64,000 nt of DNA. Source: Oceanicella sp. SM1341. GTDB lineage: Bacteria; Pseudomonadota; Alphaproteobacteria; Rhodobacterales; Rhodobacteraceae. The position numbers were made by a program, and so were the translations under genes. Positions 1 through 9,295 of this stretch are shown piece by piece (the first letter of the stretch is position 1; every line of letters begins with the position of its first letter). The stretch lies in NCBI RefSeq assembly GCF_003448965.1, contig NZ_QRGC01000003.1:62001-126000 (forward strand). The letters run 5' to 3'. The notes under the pieces were generated by a model. That model ran no database searches. It was not told the DNA's origin and worked only from the letters and a program-made list of their open reading frames with translations.

Positions 1-96
1 GCGGGGGCGTCGGGGCCGGGTGCCGATGCGGCACGGTCAGCAGCGACGGCCGGAGCCGGGGCTTGTCGGTCCCGGGCACCCGCGCACAAAAGCAAA

Positions 97-122
97 CCGC
101 CCGCGACGAGGGTCGCGGGCGG
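97..122 (-). terminator. Intrinsic terminator downstream of aspS
   Basis: Perfect 11-bp inverted repeat (97-107 and 112-122) with a 4-nt loop. Read on the minus strand it is followed by a T-rich run. It lies about 25 nt beyond the aspS stop and fits the end of that transcript. Positions 1-147 otherwise show no gene. Confidence 0.75.
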
Positions 123-147
123 CTGAACCTGCTTGCGGTGCCGGGCC

Positions 148-1926
148 TCAGTCGCGCGGGATCACCCGCAGGCCGAGCTCGCGGAGCTGCTCGTTGGTGG
201 CCTCGGCGGGGGCCTGCATCATCAGGTCCTCGGCGCGCTGGTTCATCGGGAACATGATGACCTCGCGGATGTTCTCCGCGTCGGCCAGCAGCATCACGAT
301 ACGGTCCACGCCGGGGGCGATGCCGCCATGCGGAGGCGCGCCGTATTTGAACGCCGAGAGCATGCCGCCGAAATGCGCGTCGACGTGCTCCTTCGAGTAG
401 CCCACGATCTCGAAGGCCTTGTACATCACCTCCGGCTTGTGGTTCCGGATCGCGCCCGAGGAGAGCTCCACGCCGTTGCACACGATGTCGTACTGGAAGC
501 CCAGCACATCGAGCGGGTCCTGGCTCTCCAGCGCCTCGAGCCCGCCCTGGGGCATCGAGAACGGGTTGTGCGAGAAGTCGAGTTTCCCGGTGTCGGGGTC
601 CTTCTCGTACATCGGGAAGTCGACGATCCAGCAGAAGTCGAACCGGTCGGTGGCGGTGAGGCCGAGCTCGGTGCCGATCACGTTGCGCGCCTTGCCGGCC
701 ACGGCCTCGAAACTCGCGGGCTGGCCGCCGAGGAAGAAGGCCGCGTCGCCCACGCCGAGGCCGAGCTGCTGGCGGATCGCCTCGGTGCGCTCGGGGCCGA
801 TGTTCTTGGCGAGCGGGCCGGCGGCCTGCATCTCGCCGTTCTCCTCGCGCCAGAAGATGTAGCCCATGCCGGGCAGACCCTCTTTCTGGGCGAAGGCATT
901 CATGCGGTCGCAGAACTTGCGGCTGCCGCCCCCGGGCGCCGGGATGGCACGGATCTGGGTGCCTTCCTGCTCGAGCAGCGAGGCGAAGATCTTGAAGCCG
1001 GAGCCGGCGAAATGCTCGGAGACGATCTGCATCCTGATCGGGTTGCGCAGGTCGGGCTTGTCGGAGCCGTACCAGAGCATGGAGTCGCGATAGGCGATGC
1101 GCGGGAACTCGGGCGTCACCGGCCGGCCGCCGCCGAACTCCTCGAACACGCCGCGCATCACCGGCTCGATGGCCTGGAACACGTCTTCCTGGGTGACGAA
1201 GCTCATCTCGATGTCGAGCTGGTAGAACTCGCCCGGGCTGCGGTCGGCGCGGGGGTCCTCGTCGCGGAAGCAGGGGGCGATCTGGAAGTAGCGGTCGAAG
1301 CCCGCGATCATGCACAGCTGCTTGAACTGCTGCGGCGCCTGCGGCAGGGCGTAGAACTTGCCCGGGTGCAGCCGCGACGGCACGAGGAAGTCGCGCGCGC
1401 CCTCGGGCGAGGAGGCGGTGAGGATCGGGGTCTGGAACTCGTTGAAGCCCTGGTCGGTCATGCGGCGGCGCAGGGAGGAGATCACCTTCGAGCGCAGCAT
1501 GATCGAGGAATGCAGCTTGTCGCGGCGCAGGTCGAGGAAACGGTACTTGAGGCGCGTCTCCTCGGGGTATTCCTGGTCGCCGAACACCGGCAGCGGCAGC
1601 TCCTCGGCCGCGCCCAGCACCTCGATGTCACGCACGAAGACCTCGATCTCGCCGGTAGGGAGCTTGGGGTTCACCAGCTCATCGGCCCGCGCCTTCACCT
1701 CGCCGTCGATGCGGATCACCCACTCCGAGCGCACCTTCTCCACGCCGGCGAAGGCGGCGCTGTCGGGGTCGCAGAGCACCTGGGTGACACCGTAATGGTC
1801 GCGCAGGTCGATGAACAGGATGCCGCCATGATCGCGCACGCGGTGGACCCAGCCGGAGAGGCGGACGGTCTTGCCCACGTCGGCCTTGGTGAGCGCGGCG
1901 CAGGTATGTGTGCGGTAGGCGTGCAT
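148..1926 (-). CDS. aspS: Aspartyl-tRNA synthetase
   Basis: Charges tRNA-Asp with aspartate in the cytoplasm. The 592-residue length is normal for the bacterial-type enzyme. An N-terminal OB-fold anticodon-binding domain (about 1-110, with [11 protein letters not shown]) precedes the class II catalytic core: motif 2 is seen as [15 protein letters not shown] and motif 3 as GVDRIVMLL near the C-terminus. The bacterial insertion (GAD) domain occupies roughly residues 290-420. The gene is followed by a strong hairpin and appears monocistronic. Many alphaproteobacteria use a non-discriminating AspRS that also charges tRNA-Asn for amidation by GatCAB. Whether this one does cannot be told from the sequence alone. 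Confidence 0.97.
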   Translation of the reverse strand: MHAYRTHTCAALTKADVGKTVRLSGWVHRVRDHGGILFIDLRDHYGVTQVLCDPDSAAFAGVEKVRSEWVIRIDGEVKARADELVNPKLPTGEIEVFVRDIEVLGAAEELPLPVFGDQEYPEETRLKYRFLDLRRDKLHSSIMLRSKVISSLRRRMTDQGFNEFQTPILTASSPEGARDFLVPSRLHPGKFYALPQAPQQFKQLCMIAGFDRYFQIAPCFRDEDPRADRSPGEFYQLDIEMSFVTQEDVFQAIEPVMRGVFEEFGGGRPVTPEFPRIAYRDSMLWYGSDKPDLRNPIRMQIVSEHFAGSGFKIFASLLEQEGTQIRAIPAPGGGSRKFCDRMNAFAQKEGLPGMGYIFWREENGEMQAAGPLAKNIGPERTEAIRQQLGLGVGDAAFFLGGQPASFEAVAGKARNVIGTELGLTATDRFDFCWIVDFPMYEKDPDTGKLDFSHNPFSMPQGGLEALESQDPLDVLGFQYDIVCNGVELSSGAIRNHKPEVMYKAFEIVGYSKEHVDAHFGGMLSAFKYGAPPHGGIAPGVDRIVMLLADAENIREVIMFPMNQRAEDLMMQAPAEATNEQLRELGLRVIPRD

Positions 1927-2048
1927 GAGGGGTCTCCCCGAGGTGAGCGAAAGGTCGCCGCCGATACACCCTTTAAGCCCGGTGAAGTCAAGGCCGGAGG
2001 GGGCCGCGGGGCCCCCGACACGGGGTCGCGCGGCCCCTGCGCTGCGCC

Positions 2049-2831
2049 TCAGCCGCCGAAACGGTAGGCGTCCATGTGCAGGGCGCCGAACTCGTGGCTC
2101 TCGTGGATGCGCTGGCCGGCATCGCCCTCGGCCGCGCCCAGCGCCACGTGGAGCGGCACGAAATGCTCCTCCGAGGGGTGGTTGCGCACGGCATGCGGGG
2201 CGCGCTCGCGGTAGTGCACGAGATCGTCGACCGCGTTGGCCCCGATCTTCTGCGCCACCCAGTCGGCGAAGCTGCGCGCCCAGTCCGGCGAGGGCCGGTC
2301 GAGCACCAGCCCGCCGCGGAACACCTCCTGCAGGTTGTGGGTGATGGAGCCGGAGGCGAGGATGAGGATGCCGCGGTCGCGCAGCGAGGCCAGCGCCCGG
2401 CCCAGCCGGTAATGCGCCTCGGCGCCGGCCCCGTGCAGCACGGAGAGCTGGAGCACCGGGCGCTTCGCCTCCGGGTCGATCAGGTGCATGGGGATCCAGG
2501 CGCCATGGTCGAGCCCGCGGTCGGCGAGGCCGGGCTGCCAGCCGGCCTCGGAGAGCACTTCGGCCACCTCCTGCGCCACCTCCGGCGCGCCGGGCGCGTC
2601 GTGGTGCATGCGGTAGAGCGCCTCGGGGAAGCCGCGGAAGTCATGGATGGTCTCGGGGCGCTCGGAGATCGAGACGGTGGGGCGATGCATCTCCCAGTGC
2701 GCGGAGACCACGAGCACGGCACGCGCCTCGGGCAGGCTGGCCCCGAGACCCTCAAGGAAATGCACTGCCGGCGTGTCCTGCAGCGCCAGGGTGGGGGAGC
2801 CGTGGGAGACGAACAGAACGGGCATGCGCAT
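2049..2831 (-). CDS. DODA-type extradiol dioxygenase (YgiD/LigB family)
   Basis: A 260-residue member of the class III extradiol ring-opening dioxygenase family that includes plant DOPA 4,5-dioxygenase and E. coli YgiD. These are cytoplasmic metal enzymes acting on catechol-type substrates. Family signatures are visible: FVSHGSP at the N-terminus with the first metal-ligand His, SAHWE near residue 45, the DHGAW segment with another His in the middle, and SGSITHN near residue 170. The ATG at 2831 is chosen because AGGTG lies about 7 nt upstream. No ring-hydroxylating partner is adjacent, so the physiological substrate is unknown. Confidence 0.85.
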   Translation of the reverse strand: MRMPVLFVSHGSPTLALQDTPAVHFLEGLGASLPEARAVLVVSAHWEMHRPTVSISERPETIHDFRGFPEALYRMHHDAPGAPEVAQEVAEVLSEAGWQPGLADRGLDHGAWIPMHLIDPEAKRPVLQLSVLHGAGAEAHYRLGRALASLRDRGILILASGSITHNLQEVFRGGLVLDRPSPDWARSFADWVAQKIGANAVDDLVHYRERAPHAVRNHPSEEHFVPLHVALGAAEGDAGQRIHESHEFGALHMDAYRFGG

Positions 2832-2949
2832 CGGAGCACCTCATCGAGCCAAACGGTGTGCCGAATATGCGCCGCGCCGCCCCGGAAACAAACAGCCTCA
2901 CCGTGGAAGCACTGTTTCCGCGGCATGGTTCCGCGGCCGCGCCCTCCGC

Positions 2950-3609
2950 TCAGGTGGGCACGGCGCCGTGGTAGAAGAAGGTGCCCATGCCGGTGGTGAA
3001 CATGATCTGCCCGCCCAGCGAATGCAGCACGAAGGCGAGCGGGAAGCTGCCCTTGCGCTCGTAGGCCCAGGCATAGATGCAGCCGCCGAGGAAGGTGAGC
3101 GCCACCGCCGGCACGTTCCAGTACATCAGGTGGGCGGCGGCGAAGATGGCGCCGTTCACCACGATGCCGGCCCCGCCATGCGGGATGAGATGCCCGTAGC
3201 GGCGGAAGTAGAGCGCGCGGAACAGAAGCTCCTGCGGCAGGGCGGAGAGGAAGGGGTAGAGCGCCATCACCATAAGCCAGCGGTCGGGCGCGTAGCGCGG
3301 GAAGGAGAACATCGAGGAGGGGCGCACCAGCCAGATCCACAGCAGGGCCACCGCCGTGGTGGCCACGGTGTAGAGCAGCACGAAGCGCCAGTGCCGCAGC
3401 AGCCCGCCGCGAAACAGCGCCCGCACCTCGAAGCCGGGGGTGAGGAACAGCAGGCAGATGCCGAGCACGGTGGTGCCGCCCAGCACGCTCCACATCGCCG
3501 AGGGCGGCAGGGCGAAGGCCAGCACCATCGGGGCGGCGACGAAGAGGCCGAGAAACTCGATCCAGCGCGGCCAGGGCATGCGCGGCGCGGTGCCGCTCAC
3601 CCCGGTCAT
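2950..3609 (-). CDS. CPBP-family intramembrane metalloprotease-like protein
   Basis: A 219-residue polytopic inner-membrane protein with at least six hydrophobic segments. It carries the CPBP (Abi/CAAX-type protease) motifs: a PQELLFR motif near the middle, a downstream FAAAH segment and a later FVLHS with the third conserved His. The first motif reads QE rather than the usual EE, so catalysis may be altered, although QE variants do occur in the family. The ATG at 3609 is preferred over one 24 codons upstream because the extra residues are not hydrophobic or conserved-looking. Function is unknown; relatives process prenylated or small peptides or confer self-immunity. Confidence 0.7.
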   Translation of the reverse strand: MTGVSGTAPRMPWPRWIEFLGLFVAAPMVLAFALPPSAMWSVLGGTTVLGICLLFLTPGFEVRALFRGGLLRHWRFVLLYTVATTAVALLWIWLVRPSSMFSFPRYAPDRWLMVMALYPFLSALPQELLFRALYFRRYGHLIPHGGAGIVVNGAIFAAAHLMYWNVPAVALTFLGGCIYAWAYERKGSFPLAFVLHSLGGQIMFTTGMGTFFYHGAVPT

Positions 3610-3787
3610 GCCCGCGTCCCCGGCACCGGGCCCGCAGTATTGCACGATCCGGACCCGAAGTTCCGCAAGCCCTTTGCACAAAACGCAAGAAAAACGACAC
3701 GGCCGCCGCCCGAAGCGCCCCTGCCGCGCTTGTCCGGAAGGCAGGCTTCTCCTAACGTCATGTGGCCTCGGGGTGGAAAGGTGGTCG

Positions 3788-5296
3788 GTGTCTGCAGCGA
3801 AATCTCTCCCAGCAATCGGACTGGCGGCCTGTCTCGCACTTGCCGCCTGTGGCCCTGTCGGCAGATTGCCGGACCTTTCAAGGATTTATGGAAGTGCGGC
3901 GCGGATACAAGGGCCGGAGCGAAAACCGCTGCTCGTGATCCCCGGCACCATGGGCTCGCGGCTGGTCGATCTCGCCAGCGGTGCCTCGGTCTGGGGCGGG
4001 CCGGACGGGCTCTCGCCCGACCCGCGCGTGGCGCGCAACCTCGCCCTGCTCGCCCTGCCGATCGCGCCCGAGGGCGAGCCCTCGCGCCACCTGCGCGACG
4101 CCATCGTGCCCGACAGCGTGCTGCGCGCCGCCACCGCCCGGGTGCTCGGCGTGCCGGTGGAGATCGAGGTCTACGGCGGCATCGCCAACATGCTGCGCCT
4201 CGGCGGCTGGGTGGCGGACGACGACCCCGACATCGGCGAGGAGAAGATCAACAGCTATCCCTTCGCCTACGACTGGCGCCGCGACCTGCTCGACAGCGTG
4301 AACGCCTTCGACCGGTTCGTGCTCACCCACGAGGCGCCGGACGCGGCCCCCCACTCGATGGACCTGCTGGCGCATTCCATGGGCACGCTCATCGCGCGCT
4401 ACTACCTGATGTACGGCACCCAGGACCTGCCGGAGGACGGCAGCCTGCCCGAGCTCACCTGGGCGGGCGCGGAGCATTTCTCCAAGGTGGTGTTCATCGC
4501 GCCGCCCAACGCGGGCTCGATGGCGGCCCTCGACAACCTGGTGAACGGCAAGACGCTGGGCCCCCTGCAGCCCTTCTACCCCGCCGCCCTGGTGGGCACG
4601 CATTTCTCCACCTACGCGCTGATGCCGCGCAACCGGCACAACCGGGTGACCTGGACGGGCAGCGGCGAGCGGGTGCCCGACATCTACGACCCCGCGCTCT
4701 GGGAGGAGATGGGCTGGGGCCTCGCCGGCCCGGACGCCGACGAGGTGCTGGCCGACCTGATGCCCGACGAGCCCGACCCCGCGGTGCGCCGGGCGCGCGG
4801 CCGCGCCTTCCTCGCCGAGGCGCTGATGCGGGCAAAGCAGTTCCACGCCGCCCTCGACCGCCCGGTGGAGGCGCTGCCGCCCGGGCTCGACATCCACATG
4901 GTGGTGGGCGGCGGCTACACCACCCCGGCGGGGGCGAGCGTGGACCGGGTGACCGGCGAGCTGGTGGTCGACCGCTTCGAGGAGGGCGACGGCATCGTGC
5001 TGCGCGCCTCCTCGCTGCTCGACGAGCGCCAGGGCAAGCCCTACACCTACGGGCTCGACACGCCGCTGAAGTTCTCCTCGGTGCTGTTCCTGCCCGAGGA
5101 GCACGTGGCGCTGACCCAGAGCGCGGTGCTGGGCGACAACCTGCTGTTCTGGCTGATCGAGGGGCAGCGCACCCGCGAGTCGCTGCGCCCGGGGCCACTG
5201 GCGCCGGGGCCGCGCATTCCGCTGCTCTCGGGCGGCGGCGGCGCGGCGGCAGCGGCCACCGAACCGAATGCCGGAGACGACGACACGGACCGGTGA
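3788..5296 (+). CDS. LCAT-like alpha/beta-hydrolase lipoprotein
   Basis: About 502 residues. The GTG at 3788 is chosen because it gives a clean lipoprotein signal peptide ending in LALAAC (lipid-attachment Cys at residue 21), with AAAGG a short distance upstream. The mature part has the lecithin:cholesterol acyltransferase/phospholipase fold signatures: VIPGTMGS near residue 50 (oxyanion region) and LAHSMGT with the nucleophile Ser at about 197. A late Asp and His would complete the triad. It probably acts on phospholipids or acyl esters in the envelope, as an acyltransferase or phospholipase A-type enzyme. It stands alone between the divergent CPBP gene and the CoA-transferase genes. The exact start is uncertain. 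Confidence 0.7.
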   Translation: MSAAKSLPAIGLAACLALAACGPVGRLPDLSRIYGSAARIQGPERKPLLVIPGTMGSRLVDLASGASVWGGPDGLSPDPRVARNLALLALPIAPEGEPSRHLRDAIVPDSVLRAATARVLGVPVEIEVYGGIANMLRLGGWVADDDPDIGEEKINSYPFAYDWRRDLLDSVNAFDRFVLTHEAPDAAPHSMDLLAHSMGTLIARYYLMYGTQDLPEDGSLPELTWAGAEHFSKVVFIAPPNAGSMAALDNLVNGKTLGPLQPFYPAALVGTHFSTYALMPRNRHNRVTWTGSGERVPDIYDPALWEEMGWGLAGPDADEVLADLMPDEPDPAVRRARGRAFLAEALMRAKQFHAALDRPVEALPPGLDIHMVVGGGYTTPAGASVDRVTGELVVDRFEEGDGIVLRASSLLDERQGKPYTYGLDTPLKFSSVLFLPEEHVALTQSAVLGDNLLFWLIEGQRTRESLRPGPLAPGPRIPLLSGGGGAAAAATEPNAGDDDTDR

Positions 5297-5391
5297 CCCC
5301 CCGAGCCTTGACAAGGCCGCCGGCGAAAAGCGACACCATCATGGACATTTATCGCGAGAGGGGCGGCGACGCTCCCGGCAGGAGGTAACGC

Positions 5392-6087
5392 ATGAAGAAA
5401 GTCTATGACAGTGCCGCCGAGGCCCTGGTGGGGGCGCTGTTCGACGGCATGACCATCGCGGCGGGGGGCTTCGGCCTCTGCGGCATTCCGGAGCTGCTGA
5501 TCGCCGCGATCCGCGACGCGGGCACGAAGGACCTCACGGTCGCCTCCAACAACGCCGGGGTGGATGATTTCGGCCTCGGCCTGCTGCTGCAGACCCGGCA
5601 GGTGAAGAAGATGATCTCGTCCTATGTGGGCGAGAACGCCGAGTTCATGCGCCAGTACCTCTCCGGCGAGCTGGAGCTGGAGTTCAACCCCCAGGGCACG
5701 CTGGCCGAGCGCATGCGCGCCGGCGGCGCCGGCATCCCCGGCTTCTACACCAAGACCGGCGTGGGCACCGTCATCGCCGAGGGCAAGGAGCACAAGGAGT
5801 TCGACGGCGAGACCTACATCCTCGAGCGCGGCATCGTGGCCGACCTCGCCATCGTGAAGGCCTGGAAGGCCGATGACACCGGCAACCTCGTGTTCCGCAA
5901 GACGGCGCGCAACTTCAACCCCAACGCGGCGACCTGCGGCAGGATCTGCATCGCCGAGGTGGAGGAGATCGTGCCGCGCGGCAGCCTCGACCCGGACAAG
6001 ATCCACCTGCCCGGCATCTACGTGCACCGCCTGATCCAGGGCGCGCACGAGAAGCGCATCGAGCAGCGCACGGTTCGCGCCGCCTGA
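5392..6087 (+). CDS. scoA: 3-oxoacid CoA-transferase, subunit A
   Basis: Small alpha subunit (231 residues) of a succinyl-CoA:3-ketoacid (acetoacetate) CoA-transferase, which moves CoA between acids and so activates acetoacetate and related ketoacids. The glycine-rich [10 protein letters not shown] stretch near residue 25 and [10 protein letters not shown] near residue 115 are typical of family I CoA-transferases. A near-perfect Shine-Dalgarno, AGGAGGT at 5380-5386, precedes the ATG. The B subunit follows after 117 nt. It may serve polyhydroxybutyrate/ketone-body turnover, as in other Rhodobacterales. Confidence 0.92.
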   Translation: MKKVYDSAAEALVGALFDGMTIAAGGFGLCGIPELLIAAIRDAGTKDLTVASNNAGVDDFGLGLLLQTRQVKKMISSYVGENAEFMRQYLSGELELEFNPQGTLAERMRAGGAGIPGFYTKTGVGTVIAEGKEHKEFDGETYILERGIVADLAIVKAWKADDTGNLVFRKTARNFNPNAATCGRICIAEVEEIVPRGSLDPDKIHLPGIYVHRLIQGAHEKRIEQRTVRAA

Positions 6088-6204
6088 GGACATGATGACG
6101 GGGGGCTCCGGGCGCGCATCGACCCGCCGCCCTCCCCCACCCACCCACCGGAGCGCGTCGGCCCGACGCACGCCCGGAGCCGGATTTGCACGAGGAGATC
6201 TCCC

Positions 6205-6834
6205 ATGCCCTGGGATCGCAACCAGATGGCCGCCCGCGCGGCGCAGGAACTCAAGGACGGAATGTACGTGAACCTCGGGATCGGCATCCCGACTCTCGTT
6301 TCCAACTTCATCCCCGAGGGCGTCGACGTGACGCTGCAGTCGGAGAACGGCATGCTCGGCATGGGCCCGTTCCCGACCGAGGACGAGATCGACCCCGATC
6401 TCATCAACGCCGGCAAGCAGACCATCACCGAGCTGGCCCGCACCGCCTATTTCGACTCCGCCACCTCCTTCGGGATGATCCGCGGCGGCAAGATCGCCAT
6501 GGCGATCCTCGGCGCCATGGAAGTGGCCGAGAACGGCGACCTCGCCAACTGGATGATCCCCGGCAAGCTCGTGAAGGGCATGGGCGGGGCGATGGACCTC
6601 GTGGCCGGCGTGGGCCGGGTCATCGTGATCATGGACCACACCAACAAGGCCGGCGAATCGAAGCTGCTGAAGGCCTGCACCCTGCCGCTCACCGGCACCG
6701 GCGTGGTCGACCTGATCATCACCAACCTCGGCGTGTTCGAGGTGGTGGAGGGCGGCCTGAAGCTCATCGAGCTCGCCGACGGCGTGAGCGAGGATGACGT
6801 GCGCAAGGCCACCGAGGCGACGCTGGTCAACTGA
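6205..6834 (+). CDS. scoB: 3-oxoacid CoA-transferase, subunit B
   Basis: Beta subunit (209 residues) of the same enzyme. The SENGMLG motif carries the catalytic glutamate (residue 47) that forms the gamma-glutamyl-CoA thioester intermediate in family I CoA-transferases. The preceding NLGIGIPT and the later GGAMDL segment are family-typical. The ATG is preceded by GGAG. The gene ends shortly before a strong hairpin, so scoA-scoB forms a complete two-gene operon. Confidence 0.92.
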   Translation: MPWDRNQMAARAAQELKDGMYVNLGIGIPTLVSNFIPEGVDVTLQSENGMLGMGPFPTEDEIDPDLINAGKQTITELARTAYFDSATSFGMIRGGKIAMAILGAMEVAENGDLANWMIPGKLVKGMGGAMDLVAGVGRVIVIMDHTNKAGESKLLKACTLPLTGTGVVDLIITNLGVFEVVEGGLKLIELADGVSEDDVRKATEATLVN

Positions 6835-6856
6835 CCGCCCGCGCCCCCGAGATTGC

Positions 6857-6880
6857 AGGCCGCGCCCCCGGGCGCGGCCT
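6857..6880 (+). terminator. Hairpin terminator after scoAB
   Basis: Perfect 10-bp arms (6857-6866 and 6871-6880) with a 4-nt loop, followed by a T-containing stretch. It lies between the convergent ends of scoB and the isochorismatase gene and may serve both strands. Confidence 0.65.
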
Positions 6881-6896
6881 GTCTCGTCTCCGGGGG

Positions 6897-7703
6897 TCAG
6901 CCGAGCCGGGTCACCGTCTCTTCCGTGGTCCAGAGCGCGTTGGCGATGAAGCGGAAGTTGATCAGCGCGGCGAGGTAGCCGTCGCCCTCCGGCAGCTTGG
7001 CGGCGGCGATGGCATCGCGCACCACGGCCACCTCGTAGCCCTGCTCGAGCAGGTGGCGCAGGTGGGACTCGACGCACAGGTTCGCCGCCATGCCGGCCAG
7101 GATCACCTGGTTGCGCCCCTGCTTGCCGAGCTGCAGCACCAGGTCGTTCTGCTGGGGCCCGTAGAGCTTGTGCGGCGAGCAGACGATGGTCTCGCCATCC
7201 TCGATGTACTCCACGAACTCCGGCATCCACTCGGCGCCCGAGCCCTCGAAGCCCTCGAGCGTGAGCGGGCCCTTGCGGTCGAACATCCCCAGCCGGTGCT
7301 GCAGGATCTCCAGCGGGCCCTGCACCTTCCAGCGGTGGTCATGCGGGTAGTAGTAATGCGGCGAGATCACCACCGGGATGCCGGCCGCCTTCGCCGCCCG
7401 GAACAGCCGCACCAGGTTGGGCACCGTGCCCTGCTCGGTGACGCTCTCGCCCACCACCGGCCAGGCCGGGCTCTTCGGGCTCATGAAATCCACCTGCGGG
7501 TCGATCACCACCAGCGCGGCGCGCGCCGGGTCGATGGTCATCTCCTGGTGGGTGAGGGCGGGCTCCGCCGGGTCGGCGTAGCTGTCCGCCTCCTGGGCGG
7601 CAGCGCCCTGCGCCCCGCCGAGCGCCAGCGCGCCGGCGGCCGTTGCCCCGGCCGCAGCGCGCAGGAAGGCACGGCGCTTTCCGTCTTCCACGCAATCGCA
7701 CAT
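6897..7703 (-). CDS. Tat-exported isochorismatase-family cysteine hydrolase
   Basis: 268 residues. The N-terminus has a twin-arginine signal (KRRAFLR at 9-15, then an Ala-rich hydrophobic stretch ending near AAAQ at 37), predicting export of the folded protein to the periplasm. The mature domain is of the isochorismatase/nicotinamidase fold, with apparent triad Asp68 (VVIDPQ), Lys179 (SPHKLYG) and Cys210 (AANLCVES). Family members hydrolyse amides, ureido acids or enol ethers. The substrate is not predictable. Periplasmic Tat-exported members are much less common than cytoplasmic ones. It is convergent with scoB and has no evident operon partner. Confidence 0.85.
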   Translation of the reverse strand: MCDCVEDGKRRAFLRAAAGATAAGALALGGAQGAAAQEADSYADPAEPALTHQEMTIDPARAALVVIDPQVDFMSPKSPAWPVVGESVTEQGTVPNLVRLFRAAKAAGIPVVISPHYYYPHDHRWKVQGPLEILQHRLGMFDRKGPLTLEGFEGSGAEWMPEFVEYIEDGETIVCSPHKLYGPQQNDLVLQLGKQGRNQVILAGMAANLCVESHLRHLLEQGYEVAVVRDAIAAAKLPEGDGYLAALINFRFIANALWTTEETVTRLG

Positions 7704-7939
7704 GATGTCGTCTCCTCGTGACTGGAAATGGAACGGCCCGGGCGGGGAGATGGCTCGCGCCTGCGCTGGCTGCGCCCGGGCAGGGAGGAGACTGCGCCCT
7801 CAGGCGCCGGCGGGTAAGCTGGGCGCGAACCAGCCGGGCCGATACGAAGGTACAGGTGGGCTTCGCCCCGCAAGCAGGCCCTCCGATACCCTGCCCCCCG
7901 GCGTTGTGCGGAGGGGCGGGGCCGCGAAAGCGCGAGCGG

Positions 7940-9055
7940 TCAGTGGTCGTGGCCCTGGGGCGTGTGCGGGTGGTCGGGGTCCGGGCTGTGGGTGGTGATC
8001 TCGACGGGCACGGCAGGCCGGCCGCCTGCCCCGTAGAAGGCGGCGTGCAGCCCCCAGTAGAGCCCGGCGAACAGCACCAGCGCGCCGCAGAGCGCCGGCG
8101 GGATGGCCGGCAGCCGGTGGCGCAGCCCGGAGAACAGCCGCAGGTTCTGGCTGCTGTCGGCGGCCGTGGCCACGAGGATCGCCATGATCAGCCCGTGGCC
8201 GATGAGGTCGACCCGGCCGAAGGGAAACACCGCCGCGGTGAAGATCACCAGCAGCGCCACCGCCGAGAGGCGGCGGATCAGCGGGGTCCAGATCAGCCCG
8301 AAGCCCATGGCGAATTCCGCCACCCCGGCCATGGGGATGAAGGCGCGCTCCGGCAGGCCGAAGGTGAGGAAGGGCCGCTCCTCGACCAGCGGGGAGAACC
8401 AGTCGGGATAGGCGAATTTCTCCAGGCTCGACCACATCAGCGCCACCGCCAGCCCCCAGCGCAGCGCCTCGAAGCGGCAGGCGCGCAGCCGCTCGCTGCG
8501 CAGCGAGAACAGCAGCAGGTAGGCCGCCACCCCGAGCCCGAGGGCCAGGTAGTCGAACAGGTGGAAGAGGTCGTAGTCGCGCATCGCCAGCAGCCAGAGC
8601 GCTATGATGCCGGCCGCGGCGATCGGCATGGTCGGGCGGAAGAAGATGCAGGCGGCGATGAGCAGCTGCAGCCAGGACACCCAGGCCACCGGCGTCTTGA
8701 GGTCGGGGGTGAGATAGACGCCCCCCACCGCGAAGATGGCGACGAAGAAGGCCCCCACGGTCACCCGCACGTAGTCGTCGAGCCGGGCCCGGATCGGGGC
8801 GGTGAGCCGGTCGAGCAGCCCTGTCGCCCGATCGTGCCAGGGCCCGGCCTCGACCAGCCGCGTGGCGAGGAAGAACACCAGCACCAGGGCGATGCCGCAC
8901 CAGAACCAGGGGTCGGACAGCACCTGCCCCGGCGGCTGCGGCTGCGCGTCGATGATGTAGGGGGCGAACCATTTCACATGCGCCGCCGCCCCGGTGGCGG
9001 TGGCGAGCAGCAGCGGAAGCGCCGGCAGGGCGCGGCAGGGGAAGGAGCGGAACAT
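7940..9055 (-). CDS. Polytopic membrane protein, DoxX-like, with His-rich tail
   Basis: A 371-residue integral membrane protein with an apparent signal sequence cleaved after ATGAAA, so that the mature N-terminus begins HVKWFAPY, then roughly eight to ten hydrophobic segments. The middle (EKFAYPDWF, then a GVAEFAMGFGL helix) recalls DoxX/MauE-type quinol-linked membrane proteins. The C-terminus is rich in His and Asp (HSPDPDHPHTPQGHDH), suggesting metal binding. The ATG at 9055 is preferred over the GTG at 9064 because AAAGG lies 8 nt upstream of it. It lies in the same direction as, and 240 nt downstream of, the siderophore ABC genes, so a role in metal handling is possible but unproven. Confidence 0.6.
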   Translation of the reverse strand: MFRSFPCRALPALPLLLATATGAAAHVKWFAPYIIDAQPQPPGQVLSDPWFWCGIALVLVFFLATRLVEAGPWHDRATGLLDRLTAPIRARLDDYVRVTVGAFFVAIFAVGGVYLTPDLKTPVAWVSWLQLLIAACIFFRPTMPIAAAGIIALWLLAMRDYDLFHLFDYLALGLGVAAYLLLFSLRSERLRACRFEALRWGLAVALMWSSLEKFAYPDWFSPLVEERPFLTFGLPERAFIPMAGVAEFAMGFGLIWTPLIRRLSAVALLVIFTAAVFPFGRVDLIGHGLIMAILVATAADSSQNLRLFSGLRHRLPAIPPALCGALVLFAGLYWGLHAAFYGAGGRPAVPVEITTHSPDPDHPHTPQGHDH

Positions 9056-9295
9056 GGGTGGCACCTTTGCTTTGCGCGGCCCCGGCCGGGTGTTCGGCCC
9101 GGCCCGGGCTCACACCCAGTAAATGCCGGCCCGGCCCGCCGCGCCAGAGGGTCGCGGGTGAGCGGGCCTACACCCAAGGTCTTGGCCACCCTCACCGCGC
9201 GGCCAGTGCCCGGGCCCTCGCCGCGATGCGATGCGGGGGCGGTCTCGCAGCGGGGACGTGGGGCGCCCTGCCGCGATGCGCCCCGGGGCCGCGCC

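Noticed and set aside
5308-5313. TTGACA as a promoter element for scoA
   Set aside because: A perfect -35 hexamer, but no acceptable -10 occurs at 16-18 bp, so it was not listed as a promoter.
2647-5388. A 913-codon open frame on the plus strand crossing the dioxygenase, CPBP and LCAT-like genes
   Set aside because: Runs antisense to two genes and out of frame with a third; Arg/Gly/Pro-rich without motifs.
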